DNA of 64,000 bases. Source: Shewanella glacialimarina (GTDB lineage: Bacteria > Pseudomonadota > Gammaproteobacteria > Enterobacterales > Shewanellaceae). Shown here piece by piece: positions 1 to 9,111 of the stretch (the first letter of the stretch is position 1; each line of letters opens with the position of its first letter). The stretch covers positions 4,260,001 through 4,324,000 of the forward strand of contig NZ_CP041216.1 in assembly GCF_020511155.1 (NCBI RefSeq). Direction: 5' to 3'. A program made the position numbers and the translations under genes. Below the pieces are notes generated by a model. It worked only from the letters and a program-made list of their open reading frames with translations. It was not told where the DNA came from and made no database searches.

Positions 1-55
1 ACGCTGTTAACAAAACAAAGAGCGGTTTGAAAAGTCTTTATATACTGGACTGAGG

Positions 56-529
56 TTATTTATTACGTTTTAGTAATTCATCAAGCTGCTGTTTATCTTC
101 AGCTGACATCTCGGCATGGGCATATTTTACATTTCTCTGGCGGCGAATAAGTATCGCGCCAACAATGAAGCCTATAAATAGCAGCGCAAAAGGACCAATC
201 CAAAGAACATATGTTTTTGGATCAAGTCGCGGATTATAAAGTACAAAGTCACCATAACGACTTGTCATGAACTCTACAATTTGCTCATCTGACTTACCAT
301 CATCAACCATCTTATAAACTTCTAATCGCAAATCTTGCGCGACTGGCGAATTAGAATCGACTAAGTTTTGGTTTTGACATTGTGGGCAACGCAACTCATG
401 TGCGAGTGAAATAGCACGCTTTTGATTACTGGGTGTTTTGAATTCATAGGTATCTACTGGTGTAGCATGGACCACTACACTAGATAACAAACCAATAACT
501 AACGCGAACGATAAATTAACTAATTTCAT
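56..529 (-). CDS. ccmH: Cytochrome c maturation protein CcmH
   Basis: 157 aa. CcmH is a membrane-anchored periplasmic thiol oxidoreductase that keeps apocytochrome CxxCH cysteines reduced for haem ligation by CcmF. A signal peptide covers about residues 1-22. The family motif LRCPQCQNQN carries the redox pair C48 and C51. One membrane helix lies at about 106-128 and is followed by a short charged tail. This is the short, single-domain form: the TPR part found fused in E. coli CcmH is encoded separately here as ccmI. Its start codon shares one base with the ccmG stop, so it is the last visible gene of ccmF-ccmG-ccmH. Confidence 0.97.
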   Translation of the reverse strand: MKLVNLSFALVIGLLSSVVVHATPVDTYEFKTPSNQKRAISLAHELRCPQCQNQNLVDSNSPVAQDLRLEVYKMVDDGKSDEQIVEFMTSRYGDFVLYNPRLDPKTYVLWIGPFALLFIGFIVGAILIRRQRNVKYAHAEMSAEDKQQLDELLKRNK

Positions 530-1083
530 TACGCAGCTCCATCCGCTTTAGCTTCAGCTTGTAGCTGCTGAACCATTGGATATAAGGTATCTTGCCAAAT
601 ATTTTGATCAATTGGGCCTGCATAGCGAAATCGTATAATGCCATTATGATCAATGATAAATGTTTCTGGCGCACCATATACCCCGAGATCCAAACCTAAA
701 CGACCATCTTTATCATAAAAGTTGATTGTATATGGGTCCCCTTCGCGCTGTAGCTCTTTTATTGCCAGTGCTCGCTCGTCGCGATAATTAATACCATATA
801 TAGGCATAATATTACGACGAGACAACATAGTTAAAAAAGGATGTTCATATTTACATGCAGGACACCAGGTGGCCCACACGTTTAATAATGAAACTTGACC
901 TTTTAAATCAGCTTCAGTCAACAGTTCACCAGGGGTTTCAAGTCTCTCAAGTTGGAAAGCCGGTACCGGCTTCCCTTCTAATGCTGAATCCAGCTTTTGT
1001 GGATTAAGGAATAAACCTTGATATAAGAATATTCCCATCACCAAAAATAAGGCTAGAGGTATAAACAGCACCAACTTTTTCAT
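529..1083 (-). CDS. ccmG: Thiol:disulfide interchange protein CcmG (DsbE)
   Basis: 184 aa, thioredoxin-like protein anchored in the inner membrane by a helix at residues 3-25. It passes reductant to CcmH and apocytochrome c in the periplasm. The active site reads WATWCPACK, with C74 and C77. The cis-proline region is visible in YGAPETFIID, where the GAPETF signature is typical of CcmG/DsbE. It lies 13 nt downstream of ccmF and overlaps ccmH by one base, which implies translational coupling. Confidence 0.97.
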   Translation of the reverse strand: MKKLVLFIPLALFLVMGIFLYQGLFLNPQKLDSALEGKPVPAFQLERLETPGELLTEADLKGQVSLLNVWATWCPACKYEHPFLTMLSRRNIMPIYGINYRDERALAIKELQREGDPYTINFYDKDGRLGLDLGVYGAPETFIIDHNGIIRFRYAGPIDQNIWQDTLYPMVQQLQAEAKADGAA

Positions 1084-1096
1084 AAATTCTCCGTTT

Positions 1097-3073
1097 TTAA
1101 GCTGTCGCTAACTTTTCTTTTGCTTTGTCGTTCACTTCGGCAGCCGTGCTCTTTACGCGATAACGCTTATCTGATGCAGCAAGGAAACCACCAATCATCA
1201 TAAAGATTGATCCGAACCATAACCAACGTACAAAAGGTTTGTAGTTTAGACGTACAGCAAACTCGGTCGCACTGATTGGGTCACCCATGGTGACATATAA
1301 GTCACGGAATAAACCCCAATCGATACCGGCTTCTGTCATGTCCATTGTACGAACATTGTATTGACGACGATCCGGTTTTAATAAGGTAATGTATTGATCA
1401 TCTTGATAGATTTCTATTTGACCTTGTTGTGCTGTGTAGTTTGGACCAACGACATTCTTAGTTTCAAGATACTTGAATGTGTAACCCGCTAACTCTTGAC
1501 TGATTCCTGGCCCCATGCGAACACTTTTCTCTATTGAGTAGTTCGATACCATAGTAGCACCAACAATTGAGACGGCAATACCTAAGTGGGCCATGATCAT
1601 TCCAAGTTGGCTACGCCCAATACGGGTTAAACTGATGCTGCCATCTGTTCCTTTAACCATATTGTATGCAGCGCGGAATGTCGATAATGTCACCCATGTT
1701 GCCGCAGTAATGCCAAGTACAACCCATATATTGAATTCGCCGCCCATGAGGAAAGGTACAGACAAACCGATCACTGCTGCAACCATTGCAGGCACAAGCA
1801 ATTGACGCTTGATCTCGCCTTGCTTTGATTTCTTCCAGCGAATGATTGGACCAATACCCATAAAGCCAAACAGTACTAACACGATTGGAACGAATACCGC
1901 GTTGAAATATGGAGGTCCTACAGAAATTTTACCCATACCAAGCGCATCTATAAGCAACGGATATAAGGTTCCAAGTAGAACGGTACCTGCAGCTACGGTT
2001 AATAGTACGTTACAAACCAACAACATGGTTTCTTTAGACTTGAGTTCAAATCGAGCAGGACTGCTCATTTCGCTGGCACGGAAAGCAAACAGAGTTAAAG
2101 AGCCACCAACGGCAATTGCCAGTAGAAGCAGAATAAACATACCACGGCTTGGATCTGCTGCAAATGAATGCACCGATGTGAGTACGCCGGAACGCACAAT
2201 AAAGGTGCCCAGTAAGCTTAATGAGAAAGCAAAGATTGATAGCAAAACAGTCCAATTACGGAATGCACCACGCTTTTCAGTTACCACTAAAGAGTGAACC
2301 AATGCTGTACCTATTAGCCAAGGCATAAAGGAAGCATTTTCAACTGGATCCCAGAACCACCAACCACCCCAGCCTAATTCATAGTATGCCCACCAAGAGC
2401 CTAGTGAGATACCGCCAGTTAAGAATACCCAAGCAGCCAACGTCCAAGGACGAGACCAACGAGCCCAGGCTGAATCTAAACTACCACTCATTAGTGCAGC
2501 AATAGCGAAGGCAAAGCTTACCGAGAAACCTACATAACCAAGATACAACATTGGTGGGTGGAAGATTAGTCCCACATCTTGCAACATTGGATTTAAGTCG
2601 CGCCCTTCCATTGGTATTGGAAATATACGTTCAAATGGACTGGAGGTTAGAACCATAAATAAGGTAAAACCAACAATAATCATTGCTAGTACTGCTAATA
2701 CCCTCGCAGTAAAGACTTCTTCTAAGCCTTTACTGAACATGGCTACAGCTGTCGCCCAAACTGACAATGAGAATACCCAGAATAATAATGAACCTTCATG
2801 ACCGCCCCATACTGCAGCAATTTTAAAGAAGATGGGTAATTGTGAATTTGAATGATGTGCAACATAGGCGACTGAGAAGTCATCAACCGCAAAGCTGTAG
2901 CCCAATATAACTACTGAAACTAGAATAAAGAAAAACATACCGTATGCAAGAGGCCAGGCATATCTCACTAAATATGCATCTTTCTTGGCAGCACCTATTA
3001 ATGGAACACTGGCTAATAACATGGCAAATGCCAAACCTATTATCAGTGAAAAATGTCCAATTTCTGGAATCAT
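1097..3073 (-). CDS. ccmF: Haem lyase subunit CcmF
   Basis: 658 aa polytopic inner-membrane protein. CcmF joins haem delivered by holo-CcmE to the cysteines of apocytochrome c. The tryptophan-rich haem-handling (WWD) segment WGGWWFWDPVEN lies at residues 235-246, and the histidines HHSN (about 73) and H260 fit the conserved periplasmic ligand positions. Length matches the family (about 650). It heads ccmF-ccmG-ccmH and diverges from ccmI across a 400 nt gap. Confidence 0.98.
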   Translation of the reverse strand: MIPEIGHFSLIIGLAFAMLLASVPLIGAAKKDAYLVRYAWPLAYGMFFFILVSVVILGYSFAVDDFSVAYVAHHSNSQLPIFFKIAAVWGGHEGSLLFWVFSLSVWATAVAMFSKGLEEVFTARVLAVLAMIIVGFTLFMVLTSSPFERIFPIPMEGRDLNPMLQDVGLIFHPPMLYLGYVGFSVSFAFAIAALMSGSLDSAWARWSRPWTLAAWVFLTGGISLGSWWAYYELGWGGWWFWDPVENASFMPWLIGTALVHSLVVTEKRGAFRNWTVLLSIFAFSLSLLGTFIVRSGVLTSVHSFAADPSRGMFILLLLAIAVGGSLTLFAFRASEMSSPARFELKSKETMLLVCNVLLTVAAGTVLLGTLYPLLIDALGMGKISVGPPYFNAVFVPIVLVLFGFMGIGPIIRWKKSKQGEIKRQLLVPAMVAAVIGLSVPFLMGGEFNIWVVLGITAATWVTLSTFRAAYNMVKGTDGSISLTRIGRSQLGMIMAHLGIAVSIVGATMVSNYSIEKSVRMGPGISQELAGYTFKYLETKNVVGPNYTAQQGQIEIYQDDQYITLLKPDRRQYNVRTMDMTEAGIDWGLFRDLYVTMGDPISATEFAVRLNYKPFVRWLWFGSIFMMIGGFLAASDKRYRVKSTAAEVNDKAKEKLATA

Positions 3074-3474
3074 GGGTATTCCTTAGTTATAAAAACATTG
3101 ATTTGATATCGACAAACCACGTTAATGCAGGTGATGAGCATACGTTACTATACTCACATTAGCTTAAGCGAATTTTAAATCATTTTAGAGCTTGCCAGCT
3201 CACATGTCTGCCACTTTCGTGCAAAACTGGGTTACTTGTCTCATTATCGGTACGCAGTAAGATCAAAAGTCTCTAATCACAATCACACAGCGATAAGACT
3301 AACAAAATGATCTAAAGTTTCTACCATTTAATGTGATCAATTTAAATTGTGAACCAGTGCTCAACTCTCAAGATTGAGCTTTATATCTTCCTTATATTAC
3401 TATTCAATTAATAATCTTTACGTATAATCGTGTAATCAAGCTCAGCGGAACCCCCGCTTTTCTATAAACTAAAA
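3074..3474. other. Divergent intergenic region ccmF/ccmI
   Basis: About 400 nt between divergent ccmF and ccmI with no credible gene. A TATAAT box at 3423-3428 could serve ccmI, but the matching -35 is weak. TGTGATCAATTTAAA at about 3333 looks like one good half of a CRP site with a poor second half. No terminator is expected between divergent genes and I see none. Confidence 0.6.
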
Positions 3475-3489
3475 GTGAATATTGAAACG

Positions 3490-4761
3490 ATGACCACATT
3501 TTGGATTCTTATCGCGCTTGTCCTTATTATCGGTTTAATGATGATTTGGGTACCTCATTTTCGTCAGACAAAGTTACTTCAAGCTGAAGAGTCTGGCGTC
3601 CGTAAACAAACTAACCTTGAACTTTTTAATGAACGTTTAGGCATTCTTGAGAAAGAATTACAAAACGATTTACATGATCAGAATGAATTTGACGCATTAA
3701 AGCAGGAACTAGAAATTAGTTTATTGCAGGATATGAAGCATAAGGGTGATGACTCACTTGCTGCTGCAAAACCAAAAGGTATTTTATGGCCCTCTTTGAT
3801 GACCATAGTAGTGTTGGGACTAACAGGTTACTTCTATCAGCAGCTTGGTGCGTATAATGAACTGGCAAATCCGCCACAAGCTAATAATCCGCATCAAGGC
3901 ATGAGTAATGAACAAATTATGGCTCAGCGTGTGCAGATGATGGAGGCAGATGTTCAACAAGCTCCTGAAAACAGCCAAGCATGGTTTAGCCTAGGTCATG
4001 CTTATATTTCAGCAAACCAATATAATAAAGCTGTTGCTGCATTCGATAAAGTCATGGAATTAGTCGGAACCCACGCTGAATTACTAGGCCCTAAAGCAAC
4101 GGCGATGTATTACCAGGCAGGTCAGAAGCTCACGCCAGATATTCAGGCTATTATTGAGCAGTCATTAGCTTTGGATGCACAAGATCCATCTACATTATTA
4201 CTTGTCGGAATGGACGCCTTTTTTAATGCTCAATATCAAGATGCAATTAATGCATGGCAAGCTATTTTAGATAGTGACCGTAGTGATGTTGACCGCACAG
4301 CATTAATGAATGCTATTCAGTCTGCTAAAATGAGTATGCAATCAGATACGGGAGCCATGCCAAATGATGATGCCCACAGTGCTGTTAAAAATAGCGCCAC
4401 TGAAGCAGGTACAACAATTGCAAAAACTGTCAGTGTTATGGTCGAAGTTGCACCGGAATTAGCATCTAAGGTTGGGCCAAATGATCAAGTATTTATTTTT
4501 GCTCGCGCAACTCAAGGACCAAAAGTGCCTTTAGCGGCGACTAAAGTCAATGCTAGCGATTTACCACTGACCATTACCTTAGATGATAGTACTTCTATGG
4601 GAGGCGATGTAAAATTAAGTGGTGCTAGCGAGGTTGAGATTATTGCCGTGCTATCTAAACATGGCAGCGTCAAACCACAAGCGGGTGACATGAAAGGTAT
4701 TGTGGATGCTGTTAAGGTTGGCGGTAAAACCACGCTGGTATTGAACACAATAGTTCAATAA
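3490..4761 (+). CDS. ccmI: Cytochrome c maturation protein CcmI
   Basis: About 423 aa from the ATG at 3490. A GTG at 3475 would add five residues, but MTTFWILIAL looks like the natural start of the first membrane helix. CcmI is the apocytochrome c chaperone of the haem lyase. It has a helix at about residues 2-20, a cytoplasmic coiled segment (QTNLELFNERLGILEKEL), a second helix at about 92-112, then periplasmic TPR repeats (NSQAWFSLGHAYISANQYNKA) and a C-terminal beta-rich domain. It is transcribed apart from ccmFGH, ends in a shared terminator, and converges on scyA. Confidence 0.93.
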   Translation: MTTFWILIALVLIIGLMMIWVPHFRQTKLLQAEESGVRKQTNLELFNERLGILEKELQNDLHDQNEFDALKQELEISLLQDMKHKGDDSLAAAKPKGILWPSLMTIVVLGLTGYFYQQLGAYNELANPPQANNPHQGMSNEQIMAQRVQMMEADVQQAPENSQAWFSLGHAYISANQYNKAVAAFDKVMELVGTHAELLGPKATAMYYQAGQKLTPDIQAIIEQSLALDAQDPSTLLLVGMDAFFNAQYQDAINAWQAILDSDRSDVDRTALMNAIQSAKMSMQSDTGAMPNDDAHSAVKNSATEAGTTIAKTVSVMVEVAPELASKVGPNDQVFIFARATQGPKVPLAATKVNASDLPLTITLDDSTSMGGDVKLSGASEVEIIAVLSKHGSVKPQAGDMKGIVDAVKVGGKTTLVLNTIVQ

Positions 4762-4839
4762 CTTAGATATTAAGGAAAACTTATTAGGTTCTACTTAATA
4801 TAAGATTTTACGACAAATTTGCTTGCAGGCATCCATAAA

Positions 4840-4866
4840 AAAACCGGCTATTAGGCCGGTTTTTAT
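4840..4866. terminator. Bidirectional terminator ccmI/scyA
   Basis: Hairpin AAAACCGGC-TATTA-GGCCGGTTTT with A-rich and T-rich flanks on the two sides, placed between convergent ccmI and scyA. It can work as an intrinsic terminator on both strands. Confidence 0.9.
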
Positions 4867-4881
4867 ATTCTTAAAGAAGTA

Positions 4882-5175
4882 TTACTTAGACATGAACTCA
4901 ATAGCGTTCTTGTAATCTTCGTCAGAACAGTCAGTACACATACCACCTGGTGGCATTGCATTTAAACCTGTCTTAACAGAGTTTACTAGCGCATCAACAC
5001 CTTTAGCTAAACGAGGTTCCCAAGCAGCAACATCGTGAGATTTAGGCGCACCGGCCACACCCATGCTGTGACATACTTGACATGCCTTGTTATATACAGC
5101 TTCACCTTCTTGAGCAAATACATTCGCAGACAAAGTTAAGGCAGCTACTGCAGTCATTGCTAACAATTTTTTCAT
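4882..5175 (-). CDS. scyA: Monohaem cytochrome c5 (ScyA-type)
   Basis: 97 aa. A longer in-frame reading from 5286 is possible, but MKKLLAMTAV at 5175 begins a clear Sec signal peptide (residues 1-21, cleaved after VFA) and is preceded by TAGGA. Haem is bound by C32-Q-V-C35-H36, and the distal ligand is probably M74 in the AMPPGG motif. C80 and C83 are the extra pair typical of cytochrome c5. In Shewanella this small periplasmic c5 acts as an electron shuttle to terminal oxidases. It sits inside the ccm cluster that matures it, in front of divergent ccmA. Confidence 0.93.
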   Translation of the reverse strand: MKKLLAMTAVAALTLSANVFAQEGEAVYNKACQVCHSMGVAGAPKSHDVAAWEPRLAKGVDALVNSVKTGLNAMPPGGMCTDCSDEDYKNAIEFMSK

Positions 5176-5501
5176 GTTCAACGTTCCTAATTGCAAATAA
5201 ATACAAAGCTCAACACTGCCTGTTATTTTTAGAAGGCAGACTATTTTTAGCTCTACTAGGTTACTACATACTGCAAAAAATCTCACCTTTTTGTGATAAC
5301 AATCTCACCTTGGCATTCAAACCAGCCAATATTAACCAGTTCAAGTAATATATTAGCAAATGTTGAAAAAACTCGCATTTTATTAATTTTATTGGAACTA
5401 TATCAAATTGCGAGCACTTAATGGTAGCTAAAGGTAACTGCATAATACTGTTTATGTTAATATCTTTTTAGTCTTTATTCGTCGATTAAATAGAGGGTTC
5501 A
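5176..5501. other. Divergent regulatory region scyA/ccmA
   Basis: A 326 nt gap between divergent scyA and ccmA. It contains a CRP-like site (listed separately) and a weak possible ccmA promoter, TTAATG (5418-5423), 17 nt, CATAAT (5441-5446). No gene is seen. Confidence 0.6.
5288..5311. promoter_or_regulatory. CRP-like operator upstream of scyA
   Basis: TGTGA (5292-5296), a 6 nt spacer, TCTCA (5303-5307), matching the CRP consensus TGTGA-N6-TCACA except at one base, in an AT-rich setting. The motif TCTCACCTT also occurs 22 bp earlier at 5281, about two helical turns away. Likely controls scyA, ccmA or both. Assignment is by pattern only. Confidence 0.55.
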
Positions 5502-6152
5502 GTGACAAAAATAACATCATCCACTCCCTTGATCAGTGCAAACAACCTAACATGCATTCGCGAAGAGCGTTTATTATTTGACGAGCTTAGCTTTGATATC
5601 ATGTCTGGGGATATCGTTCAAATTGAAGGTCCAAATGGCTCCGGAAAAACAAGCTTATTGCGTATTTTAGCAGGCTTATCCCGTCCTTATTCAGGGGATG
5701 TACTGTACTTAAAACACAACATCATTCGATCGCGTGATGAGTTTAATGAAAATTTACTTTATTTAGGGCACCTAGCCGGCGTTAAAAGTGAATTAACCGC
5801 AGAAGAAAATCTTAACTTCAATTTAAGAATCAGTGGTTATGATGACTATAGAACGTCTGACATTTTAGCCAAAGTAAACTTAAGCGGGTTTGAAGAAGCA
5901 TTAGCAGGACATCTATCTGCAGGGCAACACCGTAGAACAGCGTTAGCAAGGTTATGGCATACCAATTGTAAAATATGGATATTAGATGAGCCTTTTACCG
6001 CTATCGATAAAAAAGGTGTTGAAGAGCTAGAGCAACTCTTTTTAGAGCATGCTAATAGCGGTGGATGTGTAATTATCACAACTCATCAAGATATGAGTTT
6101 AATTGCTGAGCCTAATCTTCGTAAAATCACTCTCGATTATCGTTTTGTATAA
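5502..6152 (+). CDS. ccmA: Haem exporter ATP-binding subunit CcmA
   Basis: 216 aa ABC ATPase starting at a GTG preceded by GAGGG. CcmA powers release of holo-CcmE from the CcmCDE complex together with CcmB. Walker A is GPNGSGKTS (43-51), the signature is LSAGQ (138-142, the CcmA variant of LSGGQ), and Walker B is IWILDEP (158-164). The switch histidine is visible in ITTHQDM. First gene of ccmABCDE, 9 nt before ccmB. Confidence 0.98.
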   Translation: MTKITSSTPLISANNLTCIREERLLFDELSFDIMSGDIVQIEGPNGSGKTSLLRILAGLSRPYSGDVLYLKHNIIRSRDEFNENLLYLGHLAGVKSELTAEENLNFNLRISGYDDYRTSDILAKVNLSGFEEALAGHLSAGQHRRTALARLWHTNCKIWILDEPFTAIDKKGVEELEQLFLEHANSGGCVIITTHQDMSLIAEPNLRKITLDYRFV

Positions 6153-6161
6153 GGCTCAATA

Positions 6162-6848
6162 ATGAACAGAGGTATTAGCTACAGCAGCGCGTTTGTGACC
6201 TTGTTAAAACGTGATTTGAAAATTGCGGTTAGACATCGTGGTGACATATTTAACCCACTGTTATTTTTTATTATGGTGGTAACTCTATTCCCACTAGGAA
6301 TTGGACCAGAACCCCAAGTACTAACACGTGTAGCTCCAGGCATAATATGGGTAGCAGCTCTACTGGCATCAATGCTGTCACTGGAAAGGCTCTTTAAAGC
6401 GGATTACAGCGACGGTAGCTTAGAGCAAATGTTACTTAGTCCTCAGCCGCTAGCGATTATGGTATTGGCTAAGGTCTTAGCTCATTGGATTTTAACGGGT
6501 GTGCCATTAATACTCGTGTCACCATTGTTGGCGGTATTGCTTCATTTAGAAGGTAATAGTTATGTTGCTTTAATGGCTACCTTAGCGTTGGGAACACCGG
6601 TTCTGTCACTATTAGGCGCAATTGGTGTGGCTCTTACTGTTGGGCTCAGTAAAGGTGGTGTATTACTAACCCTATTAATATTGCCTTTATATATACCAGT
6701 GTTGATTTTTGCTACAAGTGCTATCGATGCTGCAGGGATGAATTTACCTTATGATGGTCAGCTAGCAATTATTGCCGCTATGCTGGTTGGTTCGTTAATC
6801 ATGGCACCATTCGCAATTGGCGCCTCCTTACGTGTGAGTACAAATTAA
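6162..6848 (+). CDS. ccmB: Haem exporter permease CcmB
   Basis: 228 aa integral membrane protein with about six hydrophobic segments, the membrane partner of CcmA. The N-terminal FVTLLKRDLKIAVRHRGD and the LSLERLFKADYSDGSLEQ stretch are family hallmarks. Length matches CcmB (about 220). One base separates its stop from the ccmC start. Confidence 0.97.
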   Translation: MNRGISYSSAFVTLLKRDLKIAVRHRGDIFNPLLFFIMVVTLFPLGIGPEPQVLTRVAPGIIWVAALLASMLSLERLFKADYSDGSLEQMLLSPQPLAIMVLAKVLAHWILTGVPLILVSPLLAVLLHLEGNSYVALMATLALGTPVLSLLGAIGVALTVGLSKGGVLLTLLILPLYIPVLIFATSAIDAAGMNLPYDGQLAIIAAMLVGSLIMAPFAIGASLRVSTN

Positions 6849-6849
6849 T

Positions 6850-7608
6850 ATGTGGAATAAGATGTGGAAATGGCTTAATTCATATGCAGACCCTGAGCGG
6901 TCTTACAATCTAGCTGGAAAAATGCTGCCCTGGTTTGCATGTTTAGCAATTGCAATGATAGGCGTTGGTACGACATGGGGCTTGCTATACGCACCAATGG
7001 ATTACCAGCAAGGTGATAGCTTCAGAATAATATATATACATGTTCCAGCTGCATCCATGTCAATGGCAGCCTACATGGGGATGGCAACCGCTTCATTCAT
7101 AGGTATCGTCTGGCAGATTAAAGCCGCCGATTGGGCTGCTGCATCTATTGCGCCTATTGGTGCAGTGATTACTTTTATCGCATTATTTACTGGCGCTGCA
7201 TGGGGAAAACCTATGTGGGGTACATGGTGGGTTTGGGATGCTCGTTTAACTTCAGAACTAGTACTATTATTCCTTTACTTGGGTGTTATTGCACTTTACG
7301 CCTCATTTGAGGACAAAGTATTGGCAGGAAGAGCTGCAGGCATATTGGCCATTGTTGGGGTAATCAATATTCCAATTATCAAGTATTCAGTTGAATGGTG
7401 GAGCAGCTTACATCAACCTGCCACAATCAAGATTACAGAAAAATCTACAATGACTGGAGATATGCTCTATCCACTACTTATCAATATTGCTGGATTTGGC
7501 ATGATGATAGGAGCATTAACCATAGTAAGATATAGAGCAGAAGTATTGGCACGTAACGGAATGCGTCCTTGGGTTCGTGATTTAGCTAACGCGGAGGCGA
7601 CAAAATAA
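6850..7608 (+). CDS. ccmC: Haem transporter CcmC
   Basis: 252 aa, six membrane helices. CcmC loads haem onto CcmE. The WWD signature WGKPMWGTWWVWDAR occupies residues 118-132. Flanking histidines H64 (YIHVPAA) and the one in SSLHQPAT fit the haem axial ligands. Stop and ccmD start share one base (TAATG). Confidence 0.98.
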   Translation: MWNKMWKWLNSYADPERSYNLAGKMLPWFACLAIAMIGVGTTWGLLYAPMDYQQGDSFRIIYIHVPAASMSMAAYMGMATASFIGIVWQIKAADWAAASIAPIGAVITFIALFTGAAWGKPMWGTWWVWDARLTSELVLLFLYLGVIALYASFEDKVLAGRAAGILAIVGVINIPIIKYSVEWWSSLHQPATIKITEKSTMTGDMLYPLLINIAGFGMMIGALTIVRYRAEVLARNGMRPWVRDLANAEATK

Positions 7609-7808
7609 TGCAATTCGATACATTAGCAGAATTTTTAGATATGGGCGGCTATGCGTTCTTTGTATGGTTAGCTTACGGTGTAACATTTGGCAGTTTGGCT
7701 ATTTTGATCATTCATAGTCTTAGCCAACGGAAAAAAGTTCTTATTGAGATATCTAAAAAGATTATCAGAGAAGAACGATTAAAAGAATCGAGAGGTAATA
7801 AATCGTGA
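7608..7808 (+). CDS. ccmD: Haem exporter protein CcmD
   Basis: 66 aa. A single membrane helix (about residues 14-36: YAFFVWLAYGVTFGSLAILI) is followed by a basic cytoplasmic tail. CcmD stabilises the CcmC-CcmE complex. Identification rests on size, topology and position between ccmC and ccmE. Its TGA overlaps the GTG start of ccmE by four bases (GTGA). Confidence 0.95.
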   Translation: MQFDTLAEFLDMGGYAFFVWLAYGVTFGSLAILIIHSLSQRKKVLIEISKKIIREERLKESRGNKS

Positions 7809-8302
7809 ACCCAAGACGTAAAAAAAGACTCACACTGGCAGTAGCTTTAATCGCAGGTGTCGCAGGTGTCGCTTCACTTTTACTGTACGCGTTAAATACC
7901 AATTTGAACTTGTTTTATACACCATATGAAATTGTACATGGTAAGAATGACACTGGAGTTAAGCCAGAGATTGGACAGCGTATTCGCGTAGGCGGCATGG
8001 TCACTGTTGGCTCTATGATACGCGACCCAAGCAGTTTACATGTGGAATTCGCGGTACATGACTCAGTAGGTGGCGAAATCATTGTGACATTTGACGATCT
8101 TCTTCCAGATTTATTCCGCGAAGGCCAGGGAATAGTCGCTCAAGGCGTATTAGTGGAATCAGGTAAGCTGGAAGCAACTGAAGTACTTGCAAAGCATGAT
8201 GAAAATTATATGCCACCAGAAGTTGCTGAAGCGATGGGACAAACCCACAAAAAACTAGATTACCCAGAAGGCGCAGAGCCAAAGGGCTATAAATATCAGT
8301 AA
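7805..8302 (+). CDS. ccmE: Haem chaperone CcmE
   Basis: 165 aa with a GTG start overlapping ccmD. CcmE binds haem covalently in the periplasm and delivers it to CcmF. It has an N-terminal membrane anchor (about residues 9-29), an OB-fold domain, and the haem-attachment motif HDENY with H131 and Y135 (the HxxxY form), followed by a flexible tail. Last gene of the operon, followed by a terminator. Confidence 0.98.
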   Translation: MNPRRKKRLTLAVALIAGVAGVASLLLYALNTNLNLFYTPYEIVHGKNDTGVKPEIGQRIRVGGMVTVGSMIRDPSSLHVEFAVHDSVGGEIIVTFDDLLPDLFREGQGIVAQGVLVESGKLEATEVLAKHDENYMPPEVAEAMGQTHKKLDYPEGAEPKGYKYQ

Positions 8303-8395
8303 TTTTTATTGAGAAACTATAAATTCAAAGCCTATAAATTAATAGAGTTGAAATAGATATTGGTTCTTATAACTAGATAAATAATCTCTTTGAAT

Positions 8396-8430
8396 AAAAA
8401 GACTGAATCCAAAAGATTCGGTCTTTTTTA
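8396..8430 (+). terminator. Terminator of ccmABCDE
   Basis: Hairpin AAAAGACTGAATC-CAAAA-GATTCGGTCTTTT followed by a T-run, about 95 nt after the ccmE stop. The A-run on the other side would also allow function in reverse. Confidence 0.9.
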
Positions 8431-9065
8431 TATTCGTATAAAAAATTATTGGTCAAGTTAAATTTGCCGCGGTTTTAGTGCGATTCAAATATAAACGGTC
8501 TGACTCATTTGGCGTTACGTCAGTGTAATATTTGAACAACTTCCACAACGACTCAAATTTTGTTTGTAGTGATCGAGCTGAAGAGGCATTAACTTAAAGC
8601 TTTTATGTCGCAAGCATTGGTAGCTGTTATTCATCCTATTCTTTAGCACAGGTGACTCGAATACTATATTCGAATCTTTAGTCATCAATTCTCAATCTGG
8701 CGAACAAGACAATCCTCATCGACTTATTTGCGAGTAAGTGGAACTAAGGTAACCGCAAAATAAGCATAATTATTACAGTTCCAAATAGACACCAGAAAGC
8801 CAAATCATAATTTAATTTCATAAAATAAAGACAAATTATCGATTTAGCATGTTTGAGAGTGCAACAAACGCTTATGCAGCGTTCCGATGAGCATGCTGAA
8901 GCTACTGAAAGCTTACTAAACTGTACATTTTCATTAGATTACACACTTGATAACAACTGATATTAACCCGTTGTTAGTTACTAAAGACTACTGTGAACGT
9001 AAAAAATTGCAGATAATGCTAAGTAGAATAAAACAAGGGATAAGAAAGCTGAAAAGTGGATATAA

Positions 9066-9091
9066 AAAAACCGAGCCTAGGCTCGGTTTTT
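9066..9091. terminator. Terminator of the alpha operon
   Basis: Perfect hairpin AAAACCGAGCC-TA-GGCTCGGTTTT about 20 nt beyond the rplQ stop. Read on the minus strand it ends in a T-run and closes the rpsM-rplQ operon. Confidence 0.93.
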
Positions 9092-9111
9092 AATAAGTAA
9101 TTAAAGATTAA

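Larger units (their letters stand above)
8303..9111. other. Gene-free gap between ccmE and rplQ
   Basis: About 800 nt holding two terminators, one at each end, and no credible gene, RNA or repeat in the roughly 630 nt between them. A small inverted repeat CGAATACTATATTCG lies at about 8657. The stretch is AT-rich with stops in every frame. It may be a decayed gene or hold an undetected RNA. Confidence 0.6.

Noticed and set aside
1809..2297. 162-codon open frame opposite ccmF
   Set aside because: Antisense to a well-supported membrane protein. No start signal or recognisable protein features.
3091..3106. FNR/EtrA-like site TTGATTTGATATCGA upstream of ccmF
   Set aside because: With the required 4 nt spacer the second half-site does not match. 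It fits only with 5 nt plus a mismatch.
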